Part shown: positions 30,822 to 38,602 of the stretch, piece after piece
Numbering within the stretch: the stretch's first letter is position 1
Layout of the letters: each line of letters starts with the position of its first letter
DNA from: Mesorhizobium waimense
GTDB taxonomy: Bacteria > Pseudomonadota > Alphaproteobacteria > Rhizobiales > Rhizobiaceae
DNA: 64,000 bases
Assembly: GCF_003601975.1 (NCBI RefSeq)
Contig: NZ_QZWZ01000027.1
Coordinates: 24,250 to 88,249, forward strand
Direction: 5' to 3'
The notes under the pieces: generated by a model
Database searches by the model: none
What the model saw: only the letters and a program-made list of their open reading frames with translations
What the model was told of the DNA's origin: nothing
Made by a program: the position numbers and the translations under genes

Positions 30822-31061
30822 CTAATCGGAAACTTCAGTTTGCGGCCGATCCCGGCCGTCAGCCAGTTCGTCATGCCACTTGCCGTCCGCGTCCTCGTAC
30901 TGGATGCCGTCCGTGGTGCCGGCAATCTGCTGCTCGGCCGATGCGATCTCGGCGGCGCGCAACGCGTCCTGATGACTGGGGAACGTCTCCGAAAAGGTCG
31001 AGCCGACCTTGTAGGCCCAGCCGCCATCATGCTCGACGATCTTGTAAGTCAGCTTCGCCAT
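30822..31061 (-). CDS. DUF2188 protein
   Basis: A 79-residue cytoplasmic protein matching the small DUF2188 fold: KIVEHDGGWAYKVGSTFSET, then FPSHQDALRAAEIASAEQ. It begins right after a consensus AGGAGG. Function is unknown; such proteins are common in rhizobia, often several per genome. Confidence 0.85.
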   Translation of the reverse strand: MAKLTYKIVEHDGGWAYKVGSTFSETFPSHQDALRAAEIASAEQQIAGTTDGIQYEDADGKWHDELADGRDRPQTEVSD

Positions 31062-31089
31062 GAAGTCCTCCTGGTGAAAGGCTCGTTGC

Positions 31090-31368
31090 TCAATGCAGCT
31101 TGCTATCGAGCAGCCTGTCGTCGGGAACCAGCACTTCCGATTCCTTGGCCGCTTCGATCAATGCCCGGCGCGCATCGGCGGTCGAACGATATCCTTCCAG
31201 CACTTTGAGGCAAGTGTCGAGGGCATCACGATGCCGAGGGCCGCGGTTGAGCGGCCACACTGTCATCAGGCACTCCGCGGCTTCCCGGGTGCTGCGGATC
31301 TGGCGATATTTGCCGACATGGCCGAGTTCGACCACCACCGGCTTCTCAAAAGGTTTGCTGTCCATCAT
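31090..31368 (-). CDS. DUF982 protein
   Basis: About 92 residues. Diagnostic features are the N-terminal FEKPVVVELGHVGKYRQI followed by TREAAECLMTVWPLNRG and ALDTCLKVLEGYR, as in other DUF982 proteins of Rhizobiales. Two adjacent in-frame ATG codons (31368, 31365) are possible starts. It is 28 bp upstream of the DUF2188 gene on the same strand and may share its transcript. Function is unknown. Confidence 0.82.
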   Translation of the reverse strand: MMDSKPFEKPVVVELGHVGKYRQIRSTREAAECLMTVWPLNRGPRHRDALDTCLKVLEGYRSTADARRALIEAAKESEVLVPDDRLLDSKLH

Positions 31369-31503
31369 GGCCGCCAACGCAAAGCAGCCAATTTGGTTGC
31401 AATCGTGTCTGCCAGCGTGCGCCCAAACGTCTCAGTAGCCGCAATCCGGCGCGGTCATCTAGCTGCCGACGAAGTCGGATCAGCTCGTTGTCGACGCAGT
31501 CGA

Positions 31504-32607
31504 TCAACCCGCTGCCTTCATCCAGTGCCGCATCGTCGTCACCGAGCGGGCAAGCTGCGGCGCCGGGTGGATTTCCTCGCCGAAGGTGGCCGCCGCGCGC
31601 CAGCCCCAGCGCGGGTCGGCGAGGAAGGCGCGCGCCAGCGCCACCATATCGGCACGGCCGTCTGCGATGATCGTCTCGGCCTGTTGCGGATCGTCGATCA
31701 GGCCGACGGCACGCGTCGGGATGCCGGCTCCCTTGCGCAGGGCTTCCGCCAGATGCACCTGATAGCCGGGGCCCGACGGCAGCTGCTGCAATGGCGAATT
31801 GCCGCCGCTCGAGCAGCAGAGATAGGCGATGCCCTCAGCCTTCAGCGCCTTGGCGACCGCAATCGCGTCCTCGACATCGAAGCCGCCATCGACCCATTCC
31901 TTCACCGACAGGCGCGCGCCGAGCATCAGACCGGGCACGGCCTTTCGCACCGCTTTGGCGATCTCGACGACAAAGCGCATGCGGTTTTCCAGCGAGCCGC
32001 CCCAACGGTCGGTGCGCTGGTTGGACAGCGGCGACAGGAACTGGAAGATCAGATAGCCGTGTGCTGCGTGCAGCTCGATGAAATCGAAGCCGGCCCGTTC
32101 GGCCCGCCTTGCCGCCTCGGCGAAGCGTTCGATGAGTTGCAGGATCTCCGCATCCTCGAGGGCATGCGGCACCTGCCAGCCGGTGTCGTAGGCGATGGCC
32201 GAGGCGGATACGACCGGCCAGGGGTCCTGGTCGGCCGCGAGCGGTCCGCCGCCTTCCCATGGTTTCCTGTTAGAGGCCTTGCGGCCGGCATGGGCGAGCT
32301 GGGTGCCGAATTTGGTGCCGGGTGGGGCGACGCGCCTTGCCGCATCGAGCGTGCGCTTTGCCGCTGCCTCGTTGTCGTCGGAATAAAGGCCGAGGCAGCC
32401 ATGCGAGATGCGGCCGCGCCGTTCGACGTCGGTCATCTCGACGGTGACCATGCCGGCGCCGGAGATTGCAAGGTTCATCCAGTGATGGAGGTGCCAGTCG
32501 CTGGCCGAGCCGTCCTCGGCGGAATACTGGCACATCGGCGCCACCGCTATGCGGTTCGGAAAGGTGAGGCCGCCGAGCGTGATCGGCTGGAAAAGCGATG
32601 TGGTCAT
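31504..32607 (-). CDS. NADH:flavin oxidoreductase (Old Yellow Enzyme, YqjM-like)
   Basis: A 367-residue TIM-barrel FMN enzyme that reduces activated C=C bonds with NAD(P)H. It begins with the thermophilic-like class pattern LFQPITLGGLTFPNRI and APMCQYSAEDGSASDWH, whose Cys modulates the flavin. The substrate His is in ELHAAHGYLIFQFLSP and phosphate binding is in YLCCSSGG and DMVALARAFLADPRWG. Length is normal. It probably detoxifies enones or nitro compounds; the natural substrate is unknown. Confidence 0.94.
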   Translation of the reverse strand: MTTSLFQPITLGGLTFPNRIAVAPMCQYSAEDGSASDWHLHHWMNLAISGAGMVTVEMTDVERRGRISHGCLGLYSDDNEAAAKRTLDAARRVAPPGTKFGTQLAHAGRKASNRKPWEGGGPLAADQDPWPVVSASAIAYDTGWQVPHALEDAEILQLIERFAEAARRAERAGFDFIELHAAHGYLIFQFLSPLSNQRTDRWGGSLENRMRFVVEIAKAVRKAVPGLMLGARLSVKEWVDGGFDVEDAIAVAKALKAEGIAYLCCSSGGNSPLQQLPSGPGYQVHLAEALRKGAGIPTRAVGLIDDPQQAETIIADGRADMVALARAFLADPRWGWRAAATFGEEIHPAPQLARSVTTMRHWMKAAG

Positions 32608-32770
32608 CGAAAGCTCCTGGAGGGCGTAGTCCGCTATTTAGTCAGGCGATGCGGCCGGCGCCAGACACGGGGTGGCGAATGACCGCTCTGGACCAATGGC
32701 TGGCCCGATTGCATGAATGGCGGTTCGCGGCTACGCCTCGTGCGCGAGCATGGGTTCATCGGAGTTCATC

Positions 32771-33349
32771 ATGGAAGATCGCATTCGCATCCGTTCGGAG
32801 GAAGTGCTTTCCGATGACTGGGCGGTCCTGAAGAAGACCGTCCTAGACTATCGCCGCCGCGACGGGCAGTGGGAAACGCAGATCCGCCAGACCTACGATC
32901 GCGGCGACGGTGCGGTGATCCTGCCGTTCGACCCCGAGCGCTCGACAGTGCTGCTTGTGCGGCAGTTCCGCTATCCGGCCTATGTCACTGGCCATCGCGA
33001 GCCCCTGATCGAGGCCTGTGCCGGCCTGCTCGACGAAAACGATCCTGAAACCTGTATCCGCAAGGAGGCGGAGGAGGAACTCGGCTACCGGCTGAAGGAC
33101 GTCGAGCGGCTGTTTGCGCCCTATATGAGCCCCGGCAGCGTGACTGAACGGCTCTGGTTCTTCATTGCCCGCTACACGCCTGCCGACCGCATTTCGGCCG
33201 GAGGCGGCGCGCCGGAAGAAGGCGAGGACATCGAGGTCCTGGAAATGACCCTTGATGACGCGCTGGCCGGCATTGCCGACGGCCGCATCGTCGACGCCAA
33301 GACGATCATCCTCATCCAGCACCTGAAATTGTACCCGATTCCAGCCTGA
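32771..33349 (+). CDS. nudK: NUDIX hydrolase, GDP-mannose pyrophosphatase type
   Basis: A 192-residue hydrolase. The Nudix box is ACAGLLDENDPETCIRKEAE then EELGYR, with the longer insertion typical of ADP-ribose/GDP-sugar pyrophosphatases. The end, SAGGGAPEEGEDIEVLEM, fits the NudK group. Start at 32771 has GGAG seven bases upstream. Substrate choice (GDP-mannose versus ADP-ribose) is inferred from family similarity only. Confidence 0.85.
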   Translation: MEDRIRIRSEEVLSDDWAVLKKTVLDYRRRDGQWETQIRQTYDRGDGAVILPFDPERSTVLLVRQFRYPAYVTGHREPLIEACAGLLDENDPETCIRKEAEEELGYRLKDVERLFAPYMSPGSVTERLWFFIARYTPADRISAGGGAPEEGEDIEVLEMTLDDALAGIADGRIVDAKTIILIQHLKLYPIPA

Positions 33350-33398
33350 AACGACTGCCTGTTTTAGCACCCGAGTGCGCGGGACATTGAGCGCTTGA

Positions 33399-33435
33399 GG
33401 CAGCCGGATGCCGATGCTCCGGCATCGGGCCTGCC
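33399..33435 (+). terminator. Stem-loop downstream of nudK
   Basis: CCGATGC (33411-33417) and GCATCGG (33422-33428) form a 7 bp stem with a TCCG loop, and outer GGCAG/CTGCC extends it. There is no T-run after it, so it may terminate weakly or act in RNA processing. Confidence 0.35.
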
Positions 33436-33565
33436 AAGGCTCGTTACAATCTGCGAATTTGTTAATATGCTGTTAACCAAGCCGCCAGCTCCGGGACAGG
33501 AGAATATCGGCGGCGGGCATGGAGGCGCCTGTCGCAAGGCGCCTGCAAAAGTAAGGAGTAGTTCC

Positions 33566-33816
33566 ATGCAACGGTTCATGCTCACATCACTGGTACTGGC
33601 ACTGTCGGCAGGCTTTGCCCTGGCGCAAACGGCCACAACCAACACCAAGAGCGATGCGGCCAAGGTCAATATGGCGCGGCCGGCGGGATGAACCTCGACC
33701 CGACGACAACGGGGGGCACAACACCGACTGCCGCGAAGGAATGCCTGACCGGCCAGCAGGCACACAGCACGACGGCGAGCAGCCAGGACGCGAATGCTCC
33801 TGCTCCCAAGTGCTGA
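33566..33816 (+). pseudogene. Small secreted protein gene, broken or two overlapping frames
   Basis: The first frame encodes a signal peptide (MQRFMLTSLVLALSAGFALA) and stops at a TGA (33689-33691) after 41 residues. An ATGA overlap then opens a second frame, MNLDPTTTGGTTPTAAKECL to a C-terminal APAPKC, ending at 33816. Joined by a one-base shift the two parts would give one secreted Thr/Ser-rich protein of about 83 residues, similar in style to the one at 30.5 kb. Either a recent frameshift, a sequence error, or a translationally coupled pair would explain this. GGAG precedes the first ATG. Confidence 0.6.
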
Positions 33817-33967
33817 CCGATCATTCCGTTAGATCGCCAGCGCGCCAGCTGAGCCTCGGCTGTAAGCCCCTTGCGACCTCCGGAGCCTGTGTTCCGGAAG
33901 TAGCACATTCTTGTGCCTGCACAGAGGCGGTTGACGTTTTGGCGCGAAGCCTTGAAAAGCAACGGGC

Positions 33968-34053
33968 GCGGACGTGGCGGAATTGGTAGACGCAAGGGAC
34001 TTAAAATCCCTCGATCTCTGATCGTACGGGTTCGATTCCCGTCGTCCGCACCA
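33968..34053 (+). tRNA. tRNA-Leu (anticodon UAA)
   Basis: Acceptor GCGGACG pairs with CGTCCGC, discriminator A and an encoded CCA end at 34053. The anticodon loop CTTAAAA carries TAA. The long variable arm (CGATC-TCT-GATCG) is the class II type expected for Leu. The T-arm is ACGGG-TTCGATT-CCCGT. The gene is intact; its 3' half is the attachment site used by the adjacent element. Confidence 0.97.
33998..34053 (+). repeat. attL: 56 bp direct repeat within tRNA-Leu
   Basis: The tRNA 3' half from the anticodon stem through CCA is repeated without mismatch at 45074-45129. The copies diverge immediately on both sides, which defines the core. The integrated element reconstitutes the complete tRNA here. 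Confidence 0.95.
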
Positions 34054-34092
34054 CGTTGAAATCATTGTAGAAAATGTGACTTGACGTTGGGG

Positions 34093-34137
34093 ATGGCTAC
34101 CCAAGAAAATCTGCCGTGGGTAGCCGTCAGGGTAGCC
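34093..34137. promoter_or_regulatory. Left-end integrase arm-type repeats
   Basis: ATGGCTACCCAAGA at 34093-34106 is followed by GGGTAGCC at 34118-34125 and again at 34130-34137, spaced exactly 12 bp. The same set occurs inside the right end. GGCTACCC is the inverse of GGGTAGCC, so sites face each other. Integrase arm sites are the simplest reading. Confidence 0.6.
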
Positions 34138-34148
34138 GAAGAGACAAA

Positions 34149-34180
34149 AAAGGCCCGGAAGCCGAAGCCGCCGGGCCTTT
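34149..34180. terminator. Terminator near the left end of the element
   Basis: AAAGGCCCGG and CCGGGCCTTT form a perfect 10 bp stem around a 12-base loop (34159-34170), flanked by A-tracts and TTTG. Read on the reverse strand it follows the last gene of the element (stop at 34203) and prevents readthrough towards tRNA-Leu. Confidence 0.75.
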
Positions 34181-34202
34181 GTCGCTTTCGCTTGCGGAAT
34201 GA

Positions 34203-34442
34203 TCAGGCGGCGTGTGCGTGACTCATTTGCGCAAGCTCCAGGGCAGTGAGCGATTGCGCGGCAATCTTCCCCGCGATAGCTAACAACCTCCTGATATCGC
34301 CTACCGCTTCATGGACGAGGGCGTCTTGCGCCAGTTCCGGAATTTGCTCCGCCGCCAATTCACAGACACGGATGATTGCGCAAGCGTCATAGGCGCGAAA
34401 GATATCGTCGTCAGTGATTTTGAATTTGGGTAGCTCGTTCAT
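34203..34442 (-). CDS. Element hypothetical protein, 79 aa
   Basis: A 79-residue cytoplasmic, largely helical acidic protein (FKITDDDIFRAYDACAIIRV, ELAQDALVHEAVGDIRRLL) with no family I recognise. Its start overlaps the stop of the upstream gene by 4 bp (ATGA), so the two are coupled. It is the last gene before the left end terminator. Confidence 0.65.
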   Translation of the reverse strand: MNELPKFKITDDDIFRAYDACAIIRVCELAAEQIPELAQDALVHEAVGDIRRLLAIAGKIAAQSLTALELAQMSHAHAA

Positions 34443-35113
34443 ACGGCACCGCCTTGAGCAATGCGCAGAATGTCAGCTGCGATCGATGTAAGCGCATCGT
34501 CATCATCGCCCGTTTCGAGAATGCCAAGGCTCTTTGCCGTCCTCACCTTCACGGCCATACCATCAAGGGTGCGCGCGGGGATCTCAAAGATGCGCCGGCC
34601 AATCTCCCAATGCTCACTCACTGCATTATCGAATTCCTCCTCTTGGGCGTCATACCCAAGGAGTCGATGATGCTCGTCGAGACTCCCCGAGAATTGGTCC
34701 CAGGCGGCCTTGATCGCGGCTCGTTCGCTTGCAATGGCCGCATGCCACGCGAGCACCGCCGGTGGCTCCCATTCAGCGCCCCGCAAGACATCGCCGAACG
34801 TGACATGATCTTGCGCTTTTGTTCGCATTGCCTTCAGATCGTCCGGCATGGACGGCACCTGTTTTTCCCAATCGGAGGGACGGAGCGGCTGCTGTCCGGC
34901 TGCTTTCTCGGCCTTCCGGCACAACCGTCTTTGCGACTTTTCGAGCTTGTCCATCCGATCCTTGAGCGCGTCTATCTCCCGCTCTAGCTGGAACAGTTCG
35001 GCGTCGGGATGGAGACTGACGGCCTCTGGCCTGGCTACGGCCGCTGTAGCGGCTCCTATGGCCGGAATACAGGCTATTGCGCCCAATGCGGCGCGTCGTG
35101 TCATTGTCGTCAT
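34439..35113 (-). CDS. Element protein with Tat-like signal peptide, unknown function
   Basis: A 224-residue protein. The start MTTMTRRAALGAIACIPAIG contains a twin-arginine motif and a hydrophobic stretch to AVA, so export by Tat is likely. The mature part has a coiled coil (about residues 40-75, FQLEREIDALKDRMDKLEKS) and an Asp-rich end. Start at 35113 has AGAGGGA six bases upstream. No family recognised. Cargo or accessory status is likely since it lies outside the head module. Confidence 0.65.
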   Translation of the reverse strand: MTTMTRRAALGAIACIPAIGAATAAVARPEAVSLHPDAELFQLEREIDALKDRMDKLEKSQRRLCRKAEKAAGQQPLRPSDWEKQVPSMPDDLKAMRTKAQDHVTFGDVLRGAEWEPPAVLAWHAAIASERAAIKAAWDQFSGSLDEHHRLLGYDAQEEEFDNAVSEHWEIGRRIFEIPARTLDGMAVKVRTAKSLGILETGDDDDALTSIAADILRIAQGGAV

Positions 35114-35329
35114 GTGCATTCCCTCTCATTGGTTGAGGGAAGCCAAGGCAACGCCTAGCGAATCGTGAACGGAGTGGTAAATCTGGTGTCGGTCACTGCG
35201 AGGCCCTGATCCGGCTTCCTGAGACAAGTGCCGGCTGGCAGTTAGCGCTGTCAGCCGGTGCGCCTAAGATGTTCTCATTTCGCTGTCGACGTCAAGCGCC
35301 CCACTCCGGGGCAGTCATGAGGGAAGCTG

Positions 35330-35533
35330 ATGAAAGACGTTTTGCCTTACATCTCGATAGTTTCGAGCCTGGTAGCGGCTGGATTGGGGTTTCGTGCCGC
35401 AAAGGTCGAAATCCGCAATTCCATCGATGATTTTATGGACGACATTCAGCGACAAGGAAGATGGGCAGGGTACGCCGCAATCGCTGCTTGGTTGGCGGTC
35501 GTATTGCAGGGTATCGACCGCCTCGCTGGCTAA
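35330..35533 (+). CDS. Small two-helix membrane protein (only forward-strand gene of the element)
   Basis: A 67-residue protein with hydrophobic helices at about residues 4-22 (VLPYISIVSSLVAAGLGFR) and 46-62 (AGYAAIAAWLAVVLQGI), linked by a charged loop. A holin-like role is conceivable, but so is an unrelated membrane function; nothing in the sequence settles it. A GAGGGAAG ribosome site precedes the ATG. It is divergent in orientation from all other genes of the element and adjoins the palindrome-rich region. Confidence 0.6.
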   Translation: MKDVLPYISIVSSLVAAGLGFRAAKVEIRNSIDDFMDDIQRQGRWAGYAAIAAWLAVVLQGIDRLAG

Positions 35534-35551
35534 GTCATGGCGGGGGGAAGC

Positions 35552-35565
35552 GGGCAAATTTGCCC
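35552..35565. promoter_or_regulatory. Palindrome GGGCAAATTTGCCC, copy 1
   Basis: A 14 bp perfect palindrome followed by CTTATCTCGGC. The 12 bp core plus the CTTATCTCG tail recurs at 35674. Protein-binding site or replication motif is inferred. Confidence 0.5.
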
Positions 35566-35626
35566 CCTTATCTCGGCGACCGGCCCCCATGGTTTTCGCA
35601 CCCGTCCGCGATTGAAATGTTGAGGT

Positions 35627-35646
35627 CACTAATAACGTTATCAGTG
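35627..35646. promoter_or_regulatory. 20 bp near-palindrome around ATAACGTTAT
   Basis: CACTAATAACGTTATCAGTG matches its reverse complement at nine of ten position pairs. Symmetric, AT-rich centre suits a phage-type repressor site. Confidence 0.45.
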
Positions 35647-35672
35647 AGCGCACCTGCTGTGCGGGGGTATTC

Positions 35673-35686
35673 CGGCAAATTTGCCG
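35673..35686. promoter_or_regulatory. Palindrome CGGCAAATTTGCCG, copy 2
   Basis: A 14 bp perfect palindrome with the same 12 bp core as copy 1, followed by ACTTATCTCGCC. Confidence 0.5.
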
Positions 35687-35791
35687 ACTTATCTCGCCTA
35701 CCGCTCGCCCCCCGCAACACGCGTTTCCGCAAAATCCGCAGTTTTTTGGCCAGACGCCGCAAAACTCGCGAAAGTGGGCCAAAACGGCAGA

Positions 35792-35816
35792 AACTGGGTC
35801 CGTTTCCGACCCAGTT
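35792..35816. terminator. 9 bp stem-loop upstream of LamG gene end
   Basis: AACTGGGTC and GACCCAGTT pair perfectly around CGTTTCC. Lying past the 3' end of the head/fibre operon on the reverse strand, it may terminate that operon, although no strong T-run follows directly. Confidence 0.45.
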
Positions 35817-35968
35817 AGCCGCACATAGCTATGTGAAAACAATTGCTTAGCTTAGCCACATTGGACATTCTAGGATTTTAATCTGCTTTTTTGCTAATTT
35901 TAGATCGGCGAGCGGTCGGCGGAATGTCGGGCGATTTTTGCCTGAATACCCCCCCCGCCGGGTCTCTC

Positions 35969-36709
35969 TTAGCTCCTCGGGAAAGCCTCAGTCGGGACAG
36001 TGAAGCCACTATCCGAAGCATAGCGTGCGACACCTTTGGTGATGCGCGCCTCGTCGATCGAGCCGTTGAAGAAGTTCGCCGCGTTGAACGCACCAATCTG
36101 CAGTGTCGCCGTCGAGTTGAAGAACGCGCTATTGGCCGGAGTGGACGAGGCTCGCATGACGCCATCGACATAGAGCCGGATCTTGCCGGTGGCGTCCTTG
36201 TCTACACAAGCGTGATGCCAGGCATTGAGACTCATTGTCGGGCTTGCGTAGGTGAGCGAATTCATTGGTGTAGTTCCGTTCGGTGACCACTGGAAAAAAA
36301 TCGTCAGGTCGCTGAAGCCCAAGCCCCAAGACCAGTTGCCGATGTTCCCAGACTGCGCGATTAAGTACTGGGTGGTGTTGCCGACCGTGGGGTAAATCCA
36401 ACATTCAACTGTAAACTGATCGGAGTTTGCATCCGACAAGTCCCAATCCAGGCTATCCGGGACCGTAACTCGATCCCCGGTGCCGTCGAGAAGCAGCGAA
36501 GCCCCGTCGAATTTTGACCGTGCGGTATCGATCTGGGCATCGCCAACGAATGTGAGTGTCTTGGCCGATAAGCTTTCGTCCGGTGCGGTGGTCGCGCCGT
36601 CTGTGCCGTTAAAGCCGCAGAGCAGAACGACATTTGCGAAATATGGATCTGTGGCAGGACCGCCGCCGCCGCCAGCTCCGCCGAAGAATGTGCCGCTGCC
36701 TAACAACAT
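35969..36709 (-). CDS. LamG/concanavalin A-like phage structural protein
   Basis: A 246-residue protein. After a Gly-rich N-terminus (FFGGAGGGGGPATDPYF) it has a concanavalin-like fold: LLCGFNGTDGATTAPDES, FTVECWIYPTVGN, NAWHHACVDKDATGKIRLYV, and GSIDEARITKGVARY. LamG-like proteins occur in phage tail fibres and capsid decorations and bind sugars. It starts one base inside the stop of the fibre-like gene (TAATG), so the two are coupled and probably form one structure. Confidence 0.82.
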   Translation of the reverse strand: MLLGSGTFFGGAGGGGGPATDPYFANVVLLCGFNGTDGATTAPDESLSAKTLTFVGDAQIDTARSKFDGASLLLDGTGDRVTVPDSLDWDLSDANSDQFTVECWIYPTVGNTTQYLIAQSGNIGNWSWGLGFSDLTIFFQWSPNGTTPMNSLTYASPTMSLNAWHHACVDKDATGKIRLYVDGVMRASSTPANSAFFNSTATLQIGAFNAANFFNGSIDEARITKGVARYASDSGFTVPTEAFPRS

Positions 36710-37665
36710 TAGCTTGCCGAGCCCTTGAGTGTCGCCGCGATATTTGCTGCGGTTGCGTCAGCCGGAGAATTTGCAGGAGCATAGAACTCAAGGCGATGGC
36801 CGGAAGAAACGGTCTTGGCTGTTCCGCTGCTTGTCGTGAACGTGAAAACGCCGCCTGTCGAAATCGAGATGGTGCCGATCGAGACGCCATTGTCCTGAAC
36901 ATCGATGGCGAACGTGCTTGTGGGATTGGTGCCGATATGCCCAGCCGAACCTGAGAAATTTGCTGGGAAGGCAACGTCTCTGGTAACAACGGTTTTCCCG
37001 ATCAACTGCCCGGCTGTAGGCGTTCCAGAAAAGCTCAGGGGAACATCATAAGGCGGGTCACCCCAAGCAGGGGCGGCAGAACCTAGGGTCTTAAGAAATT
37101 GCCCGCTGGTTCCGGGAGCAAGCCTCTGCCAGCCTGCTGGCGAGTTGCCATCATAGTATAGGATGTTGCCGGCTACTCCTCCTGTAAAGGCGTCCACGCT
37201 CCAGACGGTGCCGGTGCCGCTGACAGTAATGTCGCCCTTGTCACCATCGCTCACGCCGCTGCCCGATGTCGATACAACGGCGCCGTAGAGCCCCGGAGAG
37301 GAGCCGTTGGTGTAGCCGATGAATATCTCGCCCGGAGCTACCGCTTTCGTCAGAGCGGTCTCTGGCGAGGCGCCATCGGTGCTCTTGAGCGTAACGGTGT
37401 AAGTCGCGTCGCTGTTATGAAATTCAAATGGCCGCTTGACCGCCGGCAGGATGAGCGTGCGAGCTGCCGCCAATGCCGCACTTGGCTTGAACACCATCGC
37501 CGATCGATATTGCGTCGACGTGAGCGTGACGTTGCCAGCCGAGAAATCCACGGCATAGGTGTCTGTCGTGGCGTTCGCCAATTGTGTGAGGCCGTCATTG
37601 CTCGTCTGCCATTGGTCGTCTGCCTGGCCATCAGCGATCAGATATAGGTTGAGGTCATTTGCCAC
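36709..37665 (-). CDS. Tail-fibre-like or head-decoration protein
   Basis: A 318-residue, Ser/Thr/Gly-rich, beta-rich protein. Segments such as GVSDGDKGDITVSGTGTVWS and AGNILYYDGNSPAGWQRLA are common in phage fibre proteins, where they form trimeric shafts. The end is again Gly/Thr-rich. Because no tail genes are present, it may decorate the capsid or attach to a helper's tail. It overlaps the upstream small gene by 11 bp. Confidence 0.78.
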   Translation of the reverse strand: MANDLNLYLIADGQADDQWQTSNDGLTQLANATTDTYAVDFSAGNVTLTSTQYRSAMVFKPSAALAAARTLILPAVKRPFEFHNSDATYTVTLKSTDGASPETALTKAVAPGEIFIGYTNGSSPGLYGAVVSTSGSGVSDGDKGDITVSGTGTVWSVDAFTGGVAGNILYYDGNSPAGWQRLAPGTSGQFLKTLGSAAPAWGDPPYDVPLSFSGTPTAGQLIGKTVVTRDVAFPANFSGSAGHIGTNPTSTFAIDVQDNGVSIGTISISTGGVFTFTTSSGTAKTVSSGHRLEFYAPANSPADATAANIAATLKGSAS

Positions 37666-37885
37666 TGGCTATCTCGTATGCCTGAGTAAGTGCCGCTTGA
37701 ACGTCTGGGATGAGGCTTGCCTTGATCCCTAAACTTTTGGTCGCCGGTCCGCCGCCTACCGGGCCAATTGAAAAATTCAGCATGAGCGCGCCGCTGCGCT
37801 CGTGTATCCCAAGGCCAATGCGCAACTCTACGTGTGCGTTCTTGGGGATCACGGCTATCTGGGCAATGTCATCGAGCGGGATCAT
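37655..37885 (-). CDS. Small structural-module protein, 76 aa
   Basis: A 76-residue protein starting MIPLDDIAQIAVIPKNAHVEL with an amphipathic, beta-rich middle (SGALMLNFSIGPVGGGPA) and a helical end. No family recognised. The start overlaps the small terminase stop by 4 bp (ATGA). A larger frame read from 38056 is not preferred because it would run across the terminase gene. Confidence 0.6.
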   Translation of the reverse strand: MIPLDDIAQIAVIPKNAHVELRIGLGIHERSGALMLNFSIGPVGGGPATKSLGIKASLIPDVQAALTQAYEIASGK

Positions 37886-38295
37886 AGCCAGGGCCTCGTC
37901 AGCGGCTTTGACCGCGTCGCCGCGCTGTCGGCCCGGTACCTGGATTGATTCGTCAGCCTCAAACTCCGCGCCGCAGCCAGCATGCTGCGGACTTCCAATT
38001 CGCGCAGTTTGATCAGCACGCCGTAGCGCCGCAATCCTTCGCCATCCCGCAGCCATTCGGTCTTGAACCTCTCGACCTCGCCGGAGAGGCGCCGCACCTC
38101 ACATGCATGCCGGCAATAGGCGGCAAGCGTGTCAAAAGATTCGCTTGGGAAGAATTCAGCCGGAAGCGTGTCGACAATGCCGCGCCAGATAGCCGCCTGC
38201 GCATCAGTCAAGTGATATGGCGCGTCCGGTGCAATGCGGTTCGCCAGCGTGACAACCGTCAGTGCTTCGGCTGATTTTCTGCCTCTACTGCCCAT
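37882..38295 (-). CDS. Phage terminase small subunit, P27-like
   Basis: A 137-residue protein beginning MGSRGRKSAEALTVVTLANR, the basic start typical of the P27 small terminase family, with a helical core (DAQAAIWRGIVDTLPAEFF, FDTLAAYCRHACEVRRL). Small terminases recognise the packaging site and guide the large subunit. No large subunit is encoded, so a helper phage's would be needed for DNA packaging. Confidence 0.8.
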   Translation of the reverse strand: MGSRGRKSAEALTVVTLANRIAPDAPYHLTDAQAAIWRGIVDTLPAEFFPSESFDTLAAYCRHACEVRRLSGEVERFKTEWLRDGEGLRRYGVLIKLRELEVRSMLAAARSLRLTNQSRYRADSAATRSKPLTRPWL

Positions 38296-38386
38296 TTCAG
38301 AACCTTTTTTTGTACGGATTTATCGCAACTAACTTTCGGGAACCGGTCTGGGCTTCATGGCCCCTGAGACGCGACGTCCCCCCGGC

Positions 38387-38602
38387 CTACTGCACGCTGC
38401 CGTGCGCCCTCGGATCGAGAGCGAAGCGCTTCGCCGATGCCAGAGCGTCGACTTTCCATATCGCCAGATCAGCGTCGTATCTGGCGAGCGCAGCCGCCAA
38501 CTCCTGTGGCGTGCGACCGTCTGCGAGGTCTATGCTTGCGCGTTCAAGCGCAGTCTGGATGGCCTTGTCGATCAGTGCGCTTGCGTCTTCCATCGTCTTC
38601 AT
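38387..38602 (-). CDS. Head-module hypothetical protein, 71 aa
   Basis: A 71-residue helical, acidic protein (MEDASALIDKAIQTALERAS, ELAAALARYDADLAIWK) with a 4 bp ATGA overlap with the end of the protease gene. It might act as a head-tail or terminase accessory, by position only. No family recognised. Confidence 0.6.
   Translation of the reverse strand: MKTMEDASALIDKAIQTALERASIDLADGRTPQELAAALARYDADLAIWKVDALASAKRFALDPRAHGSVQ

Larger units (their letters stand above)
35534..35968. other. 435 bp noncoding region of the element with palindromes and a stem-loop
   Basis: No gene is convincing here. It contains two 14 bp palindromes around the shared core GGCAAATTTGCC, 121 bp apart, each followed by CTTATCTCG. 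Between them is a near-perfect 20 bp palindrome (CACTAATAACGTTATCAGTG), and further on a 9 bp stem-loop at 35792-35816. AT content is high near 35850-35900. It separates the LamG gene from the one forward gene and could hold an origin, a packaging site or operators. Confidence 0.5.

Noticed and set aside
37655..38056. A 133-codon frame extending the small structural gene upstream
   Set aside because: The upstream part overlaps the terminase gene in another frame. The ATGA junction at 37882-37885 gives a better start.
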